From assembly GCA_017478025.1 (NCBI GenBank), contig JAFVGZ010000017.1, positions 1-64,000 of the forward strand: DNA of 64,000 nt, written 5' to 3'. This DNA comes from Prevotella sp. Lineage in GTDB: Bacteria; Bacteroidota; Bacteroidia; Bacteroidales; Bacteroidaceae. Positions 24,535 through 36,221 of the stretch are shown here, one piece after another. The position numbers and the translations under genes are program-made. The notes under the pieces are model-generated. The model did not search any database. It was not told where the DNA came from and worked only from the letters and a program-made list of their open reading frames with translations. Positions within the stretch are counted from its first letter, which is position 1. Every line of letters begins with the position of its first letter.

Positions 24535-25341
24535 TCAGACTCCCGAGAAGGCGGAGAAGCCTCCGTCGATAGGTATGATGGTACCGGTGATGAACGATGC
24601 CTCGTCAGAGCAGAGGAAGTTCACCATGCCGTTCAGCTCGGTTATGTCACCGAAGCGTCGCATCGGGGTCTTGTTTATCACCTTATGGCTGCGCTCCGTA
24701 TATGAGCCGTCATCGTTGAGCAGGGCCTTACGGTTCTGGTTGCCTATGAAGAATCCCGGCGCTATGGCGTTGACGCGTATCTTCTCCGAATACTTAATCG
24801 CCATCTCCTGCGCCAGCCACTTGGTCAGCGCGTTCACGCCCTCCTTGGCTATGGAGTAACCCATGACGCGTGTCAGCGAGTCGTATGCCGCCATCGACGA
24901 TACGTTGATGATGGAACCAGACTTCTGCTCTGCCATCACCTTACCAAAGATGAGGCAAGGATATATCGTGGCCCACAGGTTGAGGTCTATGACGCGGTGC
25001 AAATCCTCCAGCTTCATATCGTCAAAGATGGACTGGTCATCCATCACCGTCGCACCGGGCACGTTGCCGCCGGCAGCATTGACGAGGATGTCTATCCTCC
25101 CCCACTCTGCCATCACCTTGTCGCGAGCCACCACCGAAGCCTTAGGGTCTAGCATGTTGCACGCCAATCCCTTCACCTCACCGTAGGGGGAGAGCTTCTC
25201 CAGCGCTGCGGCTACTGTCTCCTCGCGCGAGCCTATCACCATTACCTTGGCGCCAGCCTGAAGCAATCCCATTGCCACATTGCTGCCCAAAACACCTGTG
25301 CCGCCCGTCACGACGGCTATCTTTCCTGTTAAGTCTGTCAT
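24535..25341 (-). CDS. SDR-family D-mannonate oxidoreductase (fructuronate reductase type)
   Basis: This 268-residue cytoplasmic short-chain dehydrogenase has the Rossmann motif TGGTGVLG (residues 12-19), NAAG (88-91), catalytic Ser149 and the YSIAK pair Tyr162/Lys166. It ends with IPIDGGFSAFSGV. Next to uxuA, the likely reaction is NAD(P)H-dependent interconversion of fructuronate and mannonate, replacing the classical UxuB. Its promoter (25376-25383) lies inside the terminator region of the upstream lipoprotein/OMP pair, so it starts a separate operon with uxuA and GH28. The substrate is inferred from context only. Confidence 0.88.
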   Translation of the reverse strand: MTDLTGKIAVVTGGTGVLGSNVAMGLLQAGAKVMVIGSREETVAAALEKLSPYGEVKGLACNMLDPKASVVARDKVMAEWGRIDILVNAAGGNVPGATVMDDQSIFDDMKLEDLHRVIDLNLWATIYPCLIFGKVMAEQKSGSIINVSSMAAYDSLTRVMGYSIAKEGVNALTKWLAQEMAIKYSEKIRVNAIAPGFFIGNQNRKALLNDDGSYTERSHKVINKTPMRRFGDITELNGMVNFLCSDEASFITGTIIPIDGGFSAFSGV

Positions 25342-25375
25342 AGATTTAGTATATATTATTTATTGTTTACTGCGA

Positions 25376-25383
25376 CAAAATTA
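25376..25383 (-). promoter_or_regulatory. Predicted -7 element TAATTTTG for the uronate operon
   Basis: TAATTTTG on the minus strand lies 35 bp before the SDR start, adjacent to the terminator hairpin of the preceding gene pair. Confidence 0.55.
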
Positions 25384-25385
25384 CA

Positions 25386-25428
25386 GAAAAAACCCGAAAG
25401 TGCAAAAACTTTCGGGTTCTTTTTTTCT
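25386..25428 (-). terminator. Terminator after the outer-membrane protein gene
   Basis: AACCCGAAAGT and ACTTTCGGGTT form an 11-bp stem with a 6-nt loop and T-runs on both sides, 14 bp past the stop at 25442. Confidence 0.85.
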
Positions 25429-25441
25429 ATCTTACGCTGAT

Positions 25442-26206
25442 TTACTTCAGCCTGTAGAACGCTCCGATGGTGCCGTAGATGGGGTACAGGGTCTGCTCCA
25501 CAGTCTTGAAGTCGCTCTTGAAGATGCCCGTCAAGCCCCAGTCGATGTCGGCAGAGAGTCCCCAGCGGCTACCTATCTTGAAGTCTGCACCCAGGTCAAT
25601 ACCGAACTGCAGCCTGCGCATGTCATCGGTAAATTCGTATGTGGCCCACTCGCCCTCCACGTTGCCTATGAGAATCTTCGGTCCCGTGGCGGTTCCCTGG
25701 CGCAGGTAACCGTCAGAGGCGATGCCGTCAAACTTTCTGCTGAAGACGTATGAGATGTACGGGCCCAGCTTGAGCTTCACCACTCGGCTCACATTGAGCG
25801 TGCCATGTACGGGGAGCGTCACCATCCATTCCGTCACATTCTGATCCACCATGCCGGTGAAGAGTCCGTCCATCACGCTGTTTCCGCGTACCAGTTCCAT
25901 GTGATAGGCCTTGGTTCTCACTGAGCCTTTCATGGCTTTGTTCTCCACACGCAGACCTACCAGGAGTCCGAAGCTTTTATTGAAACTGTGTTCGGCATCT
26001 GCACCGACCATGAACGATGGTGTGAGCTTGTAGCTCTCTATGCTGCGAATGCTTCGCGGCAGAGGCACAGGGGCTGTACCGCCAATGTTATAACCCACGC
26101 GAGCCTTCACCTGCAGGCTGTCCCAGAAATCGCCGGCCACTGCCTGAGCAGGCATAAGCACAGCCACGATTGCAATTGCTATGATATTGTATATTGTCTT
26201 TTTCAT
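25442..26206 (-). CDS. Outer-membrane beta-barrel protein
   Basis: This 254-residue protein has a signal peptide ending AQAVAGD, then alternating amphipathic strands (VKARVGYNIGG, FGLLVGLRVENKAM, LKLGPYISYVFS, QFGIDLGADFKIGS) and a C-terminal aromatic strand (YGTIGAFYRLK), the pattern of small PorT-like or porin-family barrels in Bacteroidetes. The ligand is unknown. It starts 4 bp after the lipoprotein at 26210-27412, so the two are co-transcribed and probably work together at the surface. Confidence 0.75.
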   Translation of the reverse strand: MKKTIYNIIAIAIVAVLMPAQAVAGDFWDSLQVKARVGYNIGGTAPVPLPRSIRSIESYKLTPSFMVGADAEHSFNKSFGLLVGLRVENKAMKGSVRTKAYHMELVRGNSVMDGLFTGMVDQNVTEWMVTLPVHGTLNVSRVVKLKLGPYISYVFSRKFDGIASDGYLRQGTATGPKILIGNVEGEWATYEFTDDMRRLQFGIDLGADFKIGSRWGLSADIDWGLTGIFKSDFKTVEQTLYPIYGTIGAFYRLK

Positions 26207-26209
26207 ACG

Positions 26210-27412
26210 TTACTTCTCCTCCTTATTTTTTACTGAAACCACTACATCGTCTATGTAGAGCGTGCTGCCGATGGCTCCCTCAAAGCTTGCGCCCTCTTTG
26301 CTGGACGAGAATACGAGCGCCAGATTATATCCCTGATTAGCCAGCAGTTCAGCGTCTATCTTTTTGTCACCTTCAAAGAACATGTCAAACGGTGTCCACT
26401 CCTCAGTAGGAGGCAGAGAGGCCACGCGTGCCTTGCGTACTATGTAAGGGCTGGTGAGCACGTTGCCGCCATTGAGCATCACGGCTTTACCGTTCTCGTC
26501 TTTGTTCAGGTATAGAACAGCATAGATGTCTGCCTCGTCCAGACGGTCGGGGATAATACGGCTGTCCTTGTCCGTGAACTCCTTTCCACGTGTGTACTTA
26601 TAGTAACCCGTCACTCTCACCGGCTCGAAATTGAACGGTATGCCCATCTCAGTAGCGAGCAATGAATTAGTGGCAGCGTATGTGACATTGAACCTACCCA
26701 GGAAGAGGTTACCCGCCGCAATGGGGCGATGTGAGGACTTGCCCAAATCTCCAGTGCTGAGCGTCTGCAACTTCACGCAGCGACCAGTACGGCCGTTGGG
26801 GTCTGAGTAAGTGGGGAACTCCTCGGGACGACCTGGCAGATTGCTGAGAATCCTGTTGAGCATCGACAGACAGAAGCCCTCATTGCCTGAGGCCCAGACA
26901 TTATTCAACTTCTCGCCAGTACTGCTGGTTTCAAGGAAGCGATGATAGTATATCTGGCTATAGCTATAGCGCACCTCCTCATAGTCCTCAAAGCTATTAG
27001 TCCTGTTAGTGACGGGCAGCGCAGGCTCTCTGAAGCCCACCTTATATGTGCGTGTGGTCACGCCATCCTCTGCCGTCACGGTGTATGTCACGTCGCCGTT
27101 GCTGAAGTCCTGCACCGAACCGTTCTCCGGAGAAATCGTTGCACCAGGTGTGAGGGTAAAGTGCACAGCCACCTTGTTTGGCATAAGGATGACCGAACGA
27201 ACATTGAATGTAGGGTTACTCTCAGTAGAGAGCACCACCTTCTTCATGTCGTTGACATCATAGAAGTACGGCTTGTACTCATCGCCTTCTATCCACATCG
27301 TCTCAATGTCACACTCCATTGTAGGGTCTTCGTTCCTGATACAGGACGACAGAAAGCCCAAAGCCAGCACAGCAATGGCGCAAGCCTGGAGCAATAGTCT
27401 GTTCTTTCTCAT
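26210..27412 (-). CDS. PCMD-domain lipoprotein
   Basis: This 400-residue lipoprotein starts at ATG 27412 (MRKNRLLLQACAIAVLALGF), with lipobox FLSSC. Residues about 25-150 form Ig-like DUF4959/BACON-like strands (VILMPNKVAVHFTLTPGA, VTYTVTAEDGVTTRTY). The C-terminal 250 residues match the putative carbohydrate metabolism domain of Bacteroidetes (NVWASGNEGFCL, GRTGRCVKLQTL, FTGYYKYTRG-type strands, STLYIDDVVVSV). Such proteins are surface glycan-associated lipoproteins, often paired with an outer-membrane barrel, as here. A promoter lies at 27484-27491. Confidence 0.8.
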   Translation of the reverse strand: MRKNRLLLQACAIAVLALGFLSSCIRNEDPTMECDIETMWIEGDEYKPYFYDVNDMKKVVLSTESNPTFNVRSVILMPNKVAVHFTLTPGATISPENGSVQDFSNGDVTYTVTAEDGVTTRTYKVGFREPALPVTNRTNSFEDYEEVRYSYSQIYYHRFLETSSTGEKLNNVWASGNEGFCLSMLNRILSNLPGRPEEFPTYSDPNGRTGRCVKLQTLSTGDLGKSSHRPIAAGNLFLGRFNVTYAATNSLLATEMGIPFNFEPVRVTGYYKYTRGKEFTDKDSRIIPDRLDEADIYAVLYLNKDENGKAVMLNGGNVLTSPYIVRKARVASLPPTEEWTPFDMFFEGDKKIDAELLANQGYNLALVFSSSKEGASFEGAIGSTLYIDDVVVSVKNKEEK

Positions 27413-27483
27413 TTTCTTCTTATCTGTTTTGGTCTTTATATCCTTGCACACCCCCTTACGGAGCATAAATACAAAATCGTGCG

Positions 27484-27491
27484 CAAAGTTA
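27484..27491 (-). promoter_or_regulatory. Predicted -7 element TAACTTTG
   Basis: TAACTTTG followed by GCGCACG on the minus strand, 72 bp before ATG 27412 of the PCMD lipoprotein. Confidence 0.5.
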
Positions 27492-27612
27492 CAACATTTT
27501 TTTCATATACACAAAAAAGAAATATAAAGAAGAAAAAACGAACACTTAAAAACACACACCACTACGATTTACTATTGCTATAAAACATGACAAAATCGGC
27601 ACCCACCAACTC

Positions 27613-27770
27613 TGCCATTTTGTCAGTTGAACTATTACGTTCTAATAGTAGGTCTTTTACCCGGTAATAGTAGGTCTTTTACTGTCTAATAGCAGGTCTT
27701 TTACCGTCTAAAAGACCTACTATTGCAACGCTCTGATTATCAGACAGTTTAGGACTGCCATTTTGTCAGT
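27613..27770. repeat. 22-bp-period repeat array A downstream of rpoC
   Basis: Three direct copies of TAATAGYAGGTCTTTTAC start at 27643, 27665 and 27687, exactly 22 bp apart. A fourth unit at 27709, in the same register, is the inverted sequence TAAAAGACCTACTATT, so units 3 and 4 form a 15-bp hairpin. The array is bounded by direct repeats TGCCATTTTGTCAGT at 27613-27627 and 27756-27770. It lies between the rpoC terminator and the PCMD lipoprotein promoter. Two other arrays with the same period but other sequences occur at 48663 and 58126. Confidence 0.85.
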
Positions 27771-27803
27771 CTGCATATTAACTGTATTTTGGGTGTGCGG
27801 ACA

Positions 27804-27843
27804 TGAAAAAAGCCCCCTTCCGGTTGTGGAAGGGGGCTTTTTG
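27804..27843 (-). terminator. Strong terminator after rpoC
   Basis: AAAAAAGCCCCCTTCC and GGAAGGGGGCTTTTT pair around GGTTGT, giving a long GC-rich stem with T-runs on both strands, about 11 bp past the rpoC stop. Confidence 0.95.
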
Positions 27844-27853
27844 ATGCTTATTA

Positions 27854-30800
27854 TTAGTTTCTGTACTCAAATACGTTCTGGCGACTCATCACCTTGCGGT
27901 CCATGTCTTCGCGTGAGCCTACGATGATTTTCTCAAACTCGCGCATACCGGTTCCGGCTGGGATGAGGTGTCCGCAGATGACGTTCTCCTTCATGCCCTG
28001 GAGCATGTCGCTCTTCCTGCGGATTGCTGCTTCGTTGAGCACCTTGGTGGTCTCCTGGAAGGAAGCGGCTGACATGAAGCTCTTCGTGTGGAGTGCGGCA
28101 CGTGTGATACCCTGCAGTATCTGTGTAGATGTGGCAGGCACGGCATCACGAACCACTACGGGCTTGAGGTCGCGGCGCTTCAGGAAGGCGTTCTCGTCGC
28201 GCAGCTTGCGGGCGGTGACAATCTGTCCTGGGTGGAGATTCTCTGAGTCACCGGCGTCAACGACAACCTTCTTGCCCCAGATGCGGTCGTTCTCCTCGCG
28301 GAAATCGAGCTTGTCAACGATGTCGCTCTCAAGGAAGCAGGTGTCTCCAGGCTCGTTGATTTGAACCTTACGCATCATCTGGCGCACGATAATCTCAAAG
28401 TGCTTGTCGTTGATGCGCACACCCTGCAGGCGGTAAACGTCCTGCACCTCGTTGACGATGTACTCCTGAACGGCTGTCAGACCCTTGATCTGAAGTATGT
28501 CGTTAGGTGTTACAACACCAGCAGAGAGCGGCGTTCCGGCACGTACGGCGTCGCGGTCCTGAACCAGCAGCTGCTTTGACGTAGGAACGAGGTACTTACG
28601 CTGCTCACCTGTCTTAGAGGTAACGGTGATCTCGCGATTAGCACGCTTGAGCTGCGGATTGATAGATACCTCACCATCGATTTCGCTGACCACTGCAGGA
28701 TTGGATGGGTTACGGGCCTCGAAGAGCTCTGTGACACGAGGCAGACCACCGGTGATATCGCCCGCACGGGCTGCAGAACGTGGTATCTTGACGAGGGTCT
28801 CACCAGTGCTGACCTTCTTCTTCAGCTTGTTGTCAGTATCAAATACTGCCACGTGACCGTCAACAGGGAGGTTGTAGGTGCCCAGTACCTCGCCGTTGGC
28901 ACCAAGGATGTCAAGGGTAGGTATCATAGAGCGATCCTTAGACTCAATGATGATGTGCTCGGTCATACCGGTAGAATCATCGGTCTCAGCCTTGTAGGTC
29001 TGGCCTTCAACAAAGTCATTGAGGCGTATCTTACCCGCAAACTCGGTAACGATGACGGCATTGAACGGATCCCACTTGGCTATCACGTCGCCACGCTTCA
29101 CTACGTCGCCGCTCTTGAAGTAGAGCGAAGAGCCGTAAGGCACAGGCACGGTGGAGAGCACAATGTTGGTGTTCTGGTCGATGAAGCGGCACTCTGCCAG
29201 ACGGCTGACTACCATTTCGCACTTCACATCCTCGCCCGTAGCATCGTCCTTCTCGGTGAATGGCACGGTGCGGAGCTCGTCGAACTCTATCTTTGCCTCC
29301 TCATAGTTACACTTGATGTCAGCACTTACAGCAGCGCCACCGGCAATACCACCGGCGTGGAAGGTACGGAGGGTCAGCTGTGTACCAGGCTCACCAATAG
29401 CCTGAGCGGCAATGACACCGACGGCTTCACCCTTCTGAACCATGCGCTGAGTAGCCAGGTTGCGACCATAACACTTCTTGCAGACACCCTGACGAGACTC
29501 ACAGGTGAGGACGGAACGGATATCTACTGACTCAATACCAGCTTCCTCGATGGCCTTGGCGCGAGCTTCGTTGATTTCCTCGCCTGCAGGACAGATGAGT
29601 GCACCGGTATGAGGATTGGTAACATCGTGTACGCTGACACGACCAAGGATACGATCATAGAGGCTGGAGATAACATCGTCACCGTTCTTGATAGCCGTGC
29701 AGGTGAGACCACGCAGCGTGCCGCAGTCGTCCTCAGTGATGATAACATCGTGAGAAACGTCCACAAGACGACGTGTGAGGTATCCGGCATCGGCTGTCTT
29801 CATGGCGGTATCAGCCAGACCCTTACGTGCACCGTGAGATGCGATGAAGTACTCCAGCACTGACATACCCTCCTTGAAGTTTGAAAGGATAGGGTTCTCA
29901 ATGGTACCACGGTCATCGGCACCGGCCTTCTGAGGCTTTGCCATCAGTCCGCGGATACCGGAGAGCTGCTTAATCTGGTCCTTAGAACCACGGGCACCAG
30001 AGTCAAGCATCATGAATACGGCGTTGAAGCCCTGGTCGGCCTCAGTCATCTCCTTCAGCAGGATATTACCGATATCGTTGTTGACGTGGGTCCATGTGTC
30101 GATGACCTGGTTGTAACGCTCCTGGTCTGTGATGAAGCCCATGTTGTAGCTCTCGGTGATCTGCGCCACGTCAGCATTACCCTTGGCAATCAGCTCTTCC
30201 TTCTCTGGTGGTATGATGATGTCGTCAAGGTTGAAGGAAAGACCTGCGAGGTATGCCATACGATAGCCGAGGTTCTTGATACCGTCAAGGAACTCACATG
30301 CACGGGCAAAGCCTACGAGGTTGATAACGTTCTGGATGATGTCGCGCAGAGACTTCTTTGAGATTACGTCGTTGACGTATCCCATCTCTTCGGGCACAAG
30401 ACCGTTGACGATGACACGTCCTACGGAGGTCTCTACCATGTGGCGCACCTTCTGGCCGTCAACCACATCATCTACCAATACCTTTACAGGAGCGTGCAGG
30501 TCGCACTTCTTGTTGTTGTATGCGATGATGGCTTCTTCGGGACCATAGAATGTCAGACCCTCGCCCTTTGCACCTGGGCGCATCTTGGTGATATAGTAGA
30601 GACCGAGCACCATGTCCTGTGAAGGCACCGTGATAGGAGCGCCATTAGCAGGATTCAGGATGTTGTGGCTCTGCAGCATGAGGATCTGTGCCTCAAGGAT
30701 TGCTTCGTTAGAGAGTGGAAGGTGCACAGCCATCTGGTCGCCGTCGAAGTCGGCATTGAAGGCGGTACATGCCAGTGGGTGAAGCTGGATAGCCTTACCC

Positions 30801-32206
30801 TCGATGAGCTTTGGCTGGAAGGCCTGTATGCCGAGACGGTGAAGCGTCGGGGCACGGTTGAGCAGTACGGGGTGACCCTTCATCACGTTCTCAAGAATAT
30901 CATAGATGATAGGCTCGCGACGATCCACGATACGCTTGGCGCTCTTCACCGTCTTCACTACGCCGCGCTCTATGAGCTTGCGGATGATGAATGGCTTGTA
31001 GAGCTCGGCTGCCATCAGCTTTGGCAGACCGCACTCACCCATGTTGAGCTCTGGACCCACGACGATAACGGAACGTGCAGAGTAGTCAACACGCTTACCA
31101 AGGAGGTTCTGACGGAAACGACCTGCCTTACCCTTGAGAGAGTCGGACAGAGACTTCAGAGGACGGTTGGATTCGCTCTTCACTGCACTTGACTTGCGCG
31201 AGTTGTCGAAGAGGGAGTCAACAGCCTCCTGAAGCATACGCTTCTCGTTACGCAGGATTACCTCGGGAGCATGTATCTCGATGAGTCGCTTCAGACGGTT
31301 GTTACGGATGATGACACGACGGTAGAGGTCGTTGAGATCGGAGGTAGCGAAACGTCCGCCATCCAATGGAACGAGAGGACGAAGCTCTGGTGGAGTGACA
31401 GGAAGGATCTTCATAATCATCCACTCCGGACGGTTTTGGTCACCGTTCTCGCCGCGGCTGTTGCGGAAGGCCTCAACTACCTGCAGACGCTTCAGAGCCT
31501 CTGTCTTGCGCTGTACTGAGGCCTCGTTGCTGGCCTGGTTGCGCAATTCGTATGAGAGAGTGTCAAGATCCAGGTTGGCCAGAAGCTCATAGATAGCCTC
31601 GGCACCCATCTTGGCGATGAACTTGTTGGGGTCGGTGTCCTCGAGAAGGTCATTGTTTGGGTCCAGACGATTATCTACGATGTCAATATATTCCTCCTCG
31701 CTGATGAAGTCGAGACGGTGTGAACCGTTCAGCTCGTTGTTCTCATCATCCTTGGCACCGGCCAGCAAACCGGGCTGTATGATGACGTAACGCTCGTAAT
31801 AGATGACTGACTCCAGCTTCTTGGTCGGTATGCCGAGGAGATAGCCAATCTTATTAGGCAGTGAACGGAAGTACCAGATATGTGCCACAGGCACTACGAG
31901 CTCGATGTGGCCCGCACGCTCACGGCGCACTTTCTTCTCTGTTACCTCTACGCCGCAGCGGTCACACACGATGCCCTTATAGCGAATGCGCTTGTATTTG
32001 CCGCAGGCACACTCGAAGTCCTTCGTAGGACCGAAGATGCGCTCGCAGAAGAGACCGTCGCGCTCAGGCTTGTAAGTGCGGTAGTTGATGGTCTCAGGCT
32101 TGGTTACCTCACCGTAGGAGTTCTCCAGAATGTCCTCAGGAGAAGCCAGACCGACAGTAATCTTGGTGAAGTTATTCTTTATCTTGTTGTCTTTCTTGAA
32201 TGCCAT
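27854..32206 (-). CDS. rpoC: RNA polymerase beta-prime subunit
   Basis: Beta-prime, 1450 residues, carries the catalytic Mg site of RNA polymerase. The N-terminal zinc ribbon ([20 protein letters not shown], near residues 65-85), the active-site [12 protein letters not shown] (near 485) and the second zinc-binding segment with [13 protein letters not shown] are intact. The length is normal for Bacteroidetes. It follows rpoB by 52 bp and is closed by a strong terminator, so it is the last gene of this transcript; the str operon, which usually lies close downstream in relatives, is 6.5 kb away. Confidence 0.99.
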   Translation of the reverse strand: MAFKKDNKIKNNFTKITVGLASPEDILENSYGEVTKPETINYRTYKPERDGLFCERIFGPTKDFECACGKYKRIRYKGIVCDRCGVEVTEKKVRRERAGHIELVVPVAHIWYFRSLPNKIGYLLGIPTKKLESVIYYERYVIIQPGLLAGAKDDENNELNGSHRLDFISEEEYIDIVDNRLDPNNDLLEDTDPNKFIAKMGAEAIYELLANLDLDTLSYELRNQASNEASVQRKTEALKRLQVVEAFRNSRGENGDQNRPEWMIMKILPVTPPELRPLVPLDGGRFATSDLNDLYRRVIIRNNRLKRLIEIHAPEVILRNEKRMLQEAVDSLFDNSRKSSAVKSESNRPLKSLSDSLKGKAGRFRQNLLGKRVDYSARSVIVVGPELNMGECGLPKLMAAELYKPFIIRKLIERGVVKTVKSAKRIVDRREPIIYDILENVMKGHPVLLNRAPTLHRLGIQAFQPKLIEGKAIQLHPLACTAFNADFDGDQMAVHLPLSNEAILEAQILMLQSHNILNPANGAPITVPSQDMVLGLYYITKMRPGAKGEGLTFYGPEEAIIAYNNKKCDLHAPVKVLVDDVVDGQKVRHMVETSVGRVIVNGLVPEEMGYVNDVISKKSLRDIIQNVINLVGFARACEFLDGIKNLGYRMAYLAGLSFNLDDIIIPPEKEELIAKGNADVAQITESYNMGFITDQERYNQVIDTWTHVNNDIGNILLKEMTEADQGFNAVFMMLDSGARGSKDQIKQLSGIRGLMAKPQKAGADDRGTIENPILSNFKEGMSVLEYFIASHGARKGLADTAMKTADAGYLTRRLVDVSHDVIITEDDCGTLRGLTCTAIKNGDDVISSLYDRILGRVSVHDVTNPHTGALICPAGEEINEARAKAIEEAGIESVDIRSVLTCESRQGVCKKCYGRNLATQRMVQKGEAVGVIAAQAIGEPGTQLTLRTFHAGGIAGGAAVSADIKCNYEEAKIEFDELRTVPFTEKDDATGEDVKCEMVVSRLAECRFIDQNTNIVLSTVPVPYGSSLYFKSGDVVKRGDVIAKWDPFNAVIVTEFAGKIRLNDFVEGQTYKAETDDSTGMTEHIIIESKDRSMIPTLDILGANGEVLGTYNLPVDGHVAVFDTDNKLKKKVSTGETLVKIPRSAARAGDITGGLPRVTELFEARNPSNPAVVSEIDGEVSINPQLKRANREITVTSKTGEQRKYLVPTSKQLLVQDRDAVRAGTPLSAGVVTPNDILQIKGLTAVQEYIVNEVQDVYRLQGVRINDKHFEIIVRQMMRKVQINEPGDTCFLESDIVDKLDFREENDRIWGKKVVVDAGDSENLHPGQIVTARKLRDENAFLKRRDLKPVVVRDAVPATSTQILQGITRAALHTKSFMSAASFQETTKVLNEAAIRRKSDMLQGMKENVICGHLIPAGTGMREFEKIIVGSREDMDRKVMSRQNVFEYRN

Positions 32207-32258
32207 ATTCTTTGTTGCAATTTTACAATTAACGGTTTGGTTAAATTGTCCAACTTAA

Positions 32259-35200
32259 TTAATCAAGTCTAACACTGAGACCCAGACCGCGCAGCTCGTG
32301 GAGCAGCACGTTGAGTGACTCCGGTATGCCCGGTGTAGGCATGGCATCGCCCTTTACGATTGCCTCGTAACTCTTTGAGCGGCCCTGCACATCATCAGAC
32401 TTGACGGTGAGTATCTCTTGCAGCACATGGCTGGCACCGAAGGCCTCAATAGCCCAGACCTCCATCTCTCCGAAACGCTGTCCACCGAACTGTGCCTTAC
32501 CACCGAGCGGCTGTTGCGTGATGAGAGAGTAAGGACCAATGGAGCGTGCATGCATCTTATCCTCTACCATGTGGCCGAGTTTGAGGAAGTATGTCACGCC
32601 GACTGTAGCAGGCTGGTCGAAGCGCTCACCCGTCTCACCATCATAAAGGTGGGTAGAACAGAGGCGTGGCAGGCCGGCTTTGTCAGTCCATTCAGACAGG
32701 TCATCAAGCTTAGCACCGTCAAAGATAGGCGTAGCGAACTTGACACCGAGCTTGCTGCCGGCAGCGCCGAGGATGGCTTCGAATATCTGTCCGAGGTTCA
32801 TACGAGACGGCACACCCAATGGGTTCAGCACCAAATCTACAGGACGACCGTCCTCAAGGAACGGCATATCCTCCTGACGTACCACCTTGGAAACGATACC
32901 CTTGTTACCGTGACGACCGGCAAGCTTATCGCCGACACCGATCTTACGCTTCTTGGCAATATAGACCTTAGCCATCTGGAGCACTCCGCTGGGCAGGTCA
33001 TCACCGATGCTGATGGCAAAGCGGGCACGCTTCAGCTCTGCATCGAGCTGCTTATACTTGCGTATATAGTTCATGATGAGCTGCTTTATCATGCCATCGG
33101 TGTGGTCATCGCCGGTCCAACCGCCTGACTGTACACCGTCGTACTCAAGGTTGGCAAGCATAGCAGCAGTGAATTTGCTGCCCTTGGTGATAACCTCGGC
33201 ACCCGTATAGTCGGTGATACCGGTAGAAGTCTTGCCCTTGGTGAGCTTGAGAAGCTTCTCGATGAGGATATCCTTCAGGTCGTTTGCCTTTGCTTCGTAC
33301 TCCTGGTCTATCTTAGCAAGAGCTATCTTGTCCTGCTTCTTAGACTCGCGGGTCTTGATGGCGCGTGAGAAGAGCTTCTTGTCGATAACGACACCTGAGA
33401 GTGATGGATTTGCCTTCAGAGAGGAATCCTTCACGTCACCGGCCTTGTCACCGAAGATAGCACGGAGCAGTTTCTCCTCTGGTGATGGGTCGCTCTCGCC
33501 CTTTGGAGAGATCTTACCTATCATAATATCACCAGGAACGACGCGGGCACCGATGCGGATGATACCGTTCTCATCGAGGTCCTTAGTAGCGTCTTCTGAT
33601 ACATTAGGTATATCAGAGGTCAATTCCTCTACGCCGCGCTTGGTGTCGCGCACCTCGAGGGAGTATTCATCAACGTGAACAGAGGTCAGTACATCGTCGC
33701 GTACCACACGCTCAGAGAGCACAATGGCATCCTCATAGTTGTAACCCTTCCAAGGCATGTATGCCACGAGGAGGTTGCGGCCCAGTGCCAGCTCGCCATT
33801 CTCGGTGGCATAGCCCTCGGTGAGAATGTCTCCGGCCTTCACACGCTGGCCTTTGTCACAGATAGGACGCAGGTCGATGACCATGTTCTGGTTAGTGCGA
33901 CGGAACTTTGGAATACGATATTCCTTGATAGCAGGCTCGAAGCTGACGAACTCTTCATCCTCTGTACGGTCATAGAGGATGCGTATTGTCGTAGCATCAA
34001 CGTACTCGATGACGCCATCGCCCTCTGCGGTAATCATGGTGCGAGAGTCTTCGCAGACCTGACGCTCTATGCCGGTGCCCACGATAGGAGCATCGTTATG
34101 GAGCAGAGGCACTGCCTGACGCATCATGTTACATCCCATCAGCGCGCGGTGACCGTCATCATGCTCCAGGAATGGGATAAGGCCTGCTGATACAGAGGCT
34201 ATCTGCTGAGGTGACACGTCCATGAGATCCACCTGTGACGGTGGCACTACTGGGAAGTCTGCATCCTGACGACACTTTACGACTGAGCGTATGAAGCTGC
34301 CGTCATCATTCAGCGGAGCGTTACCCTGACCGATGATATGCTTCTCTTCCTCTTCGGCTGTGAGATATACTACATGGTCGTTGTCGAGATCTACGAGGCT
34401 GTCCTTTACCTTACGATAAGGTGTCTCTATGAATCCCAGACCGTTGATCTGAGCATACATACAGAGAGAAGAGATAAGTCCGATGTTCGGTCCTTCAGGT
34501 GACTCGATAGGACAGAGACGGCCATAGTGGGTATAGTGTACGTCACGGACCTCAAATCCGGCACGCTCACGAGACAGACCGCCAGGACCCAGGGCTGACA
34601 GACGACGCTTGTGCGTCACCTCTGCCAATGGGTTCGTCTGGTCCATGAACTGTGACAGAGGGTTGGTGCCGAAGAAAGAGTTGATGACACTCGAGATGGT
34701 CTTGGCATTGATGAGGTCTGTCGGAGTAAATACCTCATTGTCACGTACGTTCATCCTCTCGCGGATAGTGCGGCTCATACGGCTCAGGCCGATGTTGAAC
34801 TGATTAGCCAGCTGCTCGCCTACGGTTCTGACACGACGGTTTGACAGGTGGTCTATATCATCAACGGTAGCGTTGGAGTTGATGAGGTTGATGAGGTACT
34901 TTATGATTTCTATGATATCTTCCTTTGTCAGAACGCGGGTTTCGATATCGGTATTCAGTCCAAGCTTCTTGTTGATACGGTAGCGTCCTACCTCACCAAG
35001 GTCGTAACGCTTGTCCGAGAAGAAGAGGTTGAAGATGACTTCACGTGCAGAAGCCTCATCTGCCGGGTCGGCATTACGCAGCTGACGGTAGATGTAGAAC
35101 ACGGCTTCCTTCTCAGAATTGGACGTATCCTTAGCCAGTGTGTTGAAGATGATGCTGTACTTTGCGGCGCTTTCCTCATCCTTATGCACAAGGATTGTAG

Positions 35201-36071
35201 ATTGCTCGCTATCCAGAATGTCCTGGATATTGTCGGCAGTAATCTCTGTCTCACGCTGCATCAGGATCTCGTTGCGCTCCATTGATACTACTTCACCAGT
35301 ATCCTCATCGGCGAAATCCTCCGTCCATGTTCTCATGATATTGGCTGCAAGCTTGCGGCCTACCATGTCCTTCAGATTCTTCTTTGTTACCTTTACCTCC
35401 TCTGCCAGGTCAAAGATTGAGAGGATGTCCTTATCCTTCTCATATCCGATGGCACGCAGAAGTGTAGTTACAGGCAGCTTCTTCTTACGGTCGATGTAGG
35501 CATACATCACGTTGTTGATGTCGGTGGCGAACTCTATCCATGAGCCTTTGAACGGTATGATACGCGCAGAATAGAGCGTAGTACCATTGGCATGGGTTCC
35601 CTGGCCGAAGAATACGCCTGGTGAGCGGTGCAGCTGTGACACTACAACACGCTCGGCACCGTTGATGATAAAGGTGCCATTGCTGGTCATGTAAGGTATT
35701 GTACCCAGGAATACGTCCGATGTGATGGTCTCAAAGTCAATGTGATCCTCATCGGTACAATAGAGTTTCATCTTTGCCTTCAGTGGCACACTGTAGGTAA
35801 GGCCGCGCTCCAGACACTCTTCTATGGTGTAGCGAGGCGGGTCGATGAAATAGTCGAGGAACTCAAGGACGAAGTTATTACGCGAGTCCATGATAGGGAA
35901 GTTCTCTGAGAACACCTTATACAGACCGTCGTTCTTACGTTCCTCGGGTGGAGTGTCCAACTGAAGGAAGTCGCGGAAGGACTTCAGCTGCACGTCAAGG
36001 AAATCCGGATAGGGCATCGGATTCTTCACACGTGCAAAGGAGATTCTGTTTTCTGCAACCTTTGATGTCAT
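32259..36071 (-). CDS. rpoB: RNA polymerase beta subunit
   Basis: Beta, 1270 residues, forms the other jaw of RNA polymerase. The rifampicin-binding region at about residues 465-500 ([20 protein letters not shown], then [17 protein letters not shown]) has the wild-type residues at the usual resistance positions. The C-terminal clamp and switch segments ([20 protein letters not shown]) are present. The start ATG 36071 gives [19 protein letters not shown], typical of the phylum. A partial terminator/attenuator hairpin lies upstream, between rplL and rpoB. Confidence 0.99.
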   Translation of the reverse strand: MTSKVAENRISFARVKNPMPYPDFLDVQLKSFRDFLQLDTPPEERKNDGLYKVFSENFPIMDSRNNFVLEFLDYFIDPPRYTIEECLERGLTYSVPLKAKMKLYCTDEDHIDFETITSDVFLGTIPYMTSNGTFIINGAERVVVSQLHRSPGVFFGQGTHANGTTLYSARIIPFKGSWIEFATDINNVMYAYIDRKKKLPVTTLLRAIGYEKDKDILSIFDLAEEVKVTKKNLKDMVGRKLAANIMRTWTEDFADEDTGEVVSMERNEILMQRETEITADNIQDILDSEQSTILVHKDEESAAKYSIIFNTLAKDTSNSEKEAVFYIYRQLRNADPADEASAREVIFNLFFSDKRYDLGEVGRYRINKKLGLNTDIETRVLTKEDIIEIIKYLINLINSNATVDDIDHLSNRRVRTVGEQLANQFNIGLSRMSRTIRERMNVRDNEVFTPTDLINAKTISSVINSFFGTNPLSQFMDQTNPLAEVTHKRRLSALGPGGLSRERAGFEVRDVHYTHYGRLCPIESPEGPNIGLISSLCMYAQINGLGFIETPYRKVKDSLVDLDNDHVVYLTAEEEEKHIIGQGNAPLNDDGSFIRSVVKCRQDADFPVVPPSQVDLMDVSPQQIASVSAGLIPFLEHDDGHRALMGCNMMRQAVPLLHNDAPIVGTGIERQVCEDSRTMITAEGDGVIEYVDATTIRILYDRTEDEEFVSFEPAIKEYRIPKFRRTNQNMVIDLRPICDKGQRVKAGDILTEGYATENGELALGRNLLVAYMPWKGYNYEDAIVLSERVVRDDVLTSVHVDEYSLEVRDTKRGVEELTSDIPNVSEDATKDLDENGIIRIGARVVPGDIMIGKISPKGESDPSPEEKLLRAIFGDKAGDVKDSSLKANPSLSGVVIDKKLFSRAIKTRESKKQDKIALAKIDQEYEAKANDLKDILIEKLLKLTKGKTSTGITDYTGAEVITKGSKFTAAMLANLEYDGVQSGGWTGDDHTDGMIKQLIMNYIRKYKQLDAELKRARFAISIGDDLPSGVLQMAKVYIAKKRKIGVGDKLAGRHGNKGIVSKVVRQEDMPFLEDGRPVDLVLNPLGVPSRMNLGQIFEAILGAAGSKLGVKFATPIFDGAKLDDLSEWTDKAGLPRLCSTHLYDGETGERFDQPATVGVTYFLKLGHMVEDKMHARSIGPYSLITQQPLGGKAQFGGQRFGEMEVWAIEAFGASHVLQEILTVKSDDVQGRSKSYEAIVKGDAMPTPGIPESLNVLLHELRGLGLSVRLD

Positions 36072-36221
36072 GCTTCTTGTTTGATATTATATATAATGTG
36101 TATTATTATTTCAACGCTAATAGCTCTCTAACTCACTGTATCCTCTCTTTCTTTTCTCTCATTTCAGAATGACGAACTACTGTTTTTGCATACTGACATC
36201 CCTGTTTCCAAAAGATAAGAA

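Noticed and set aside
23523-24572. 349-residue open frame on the plus strand
   Set aside because: It is antisense to uxuA and has no recognisable features.
32259-36071. Rifampicin or streptomycin resistance changes in rpoB or rpsL
   Set aside because: The residues at the usual resistance positions are wild type as far as can be read.
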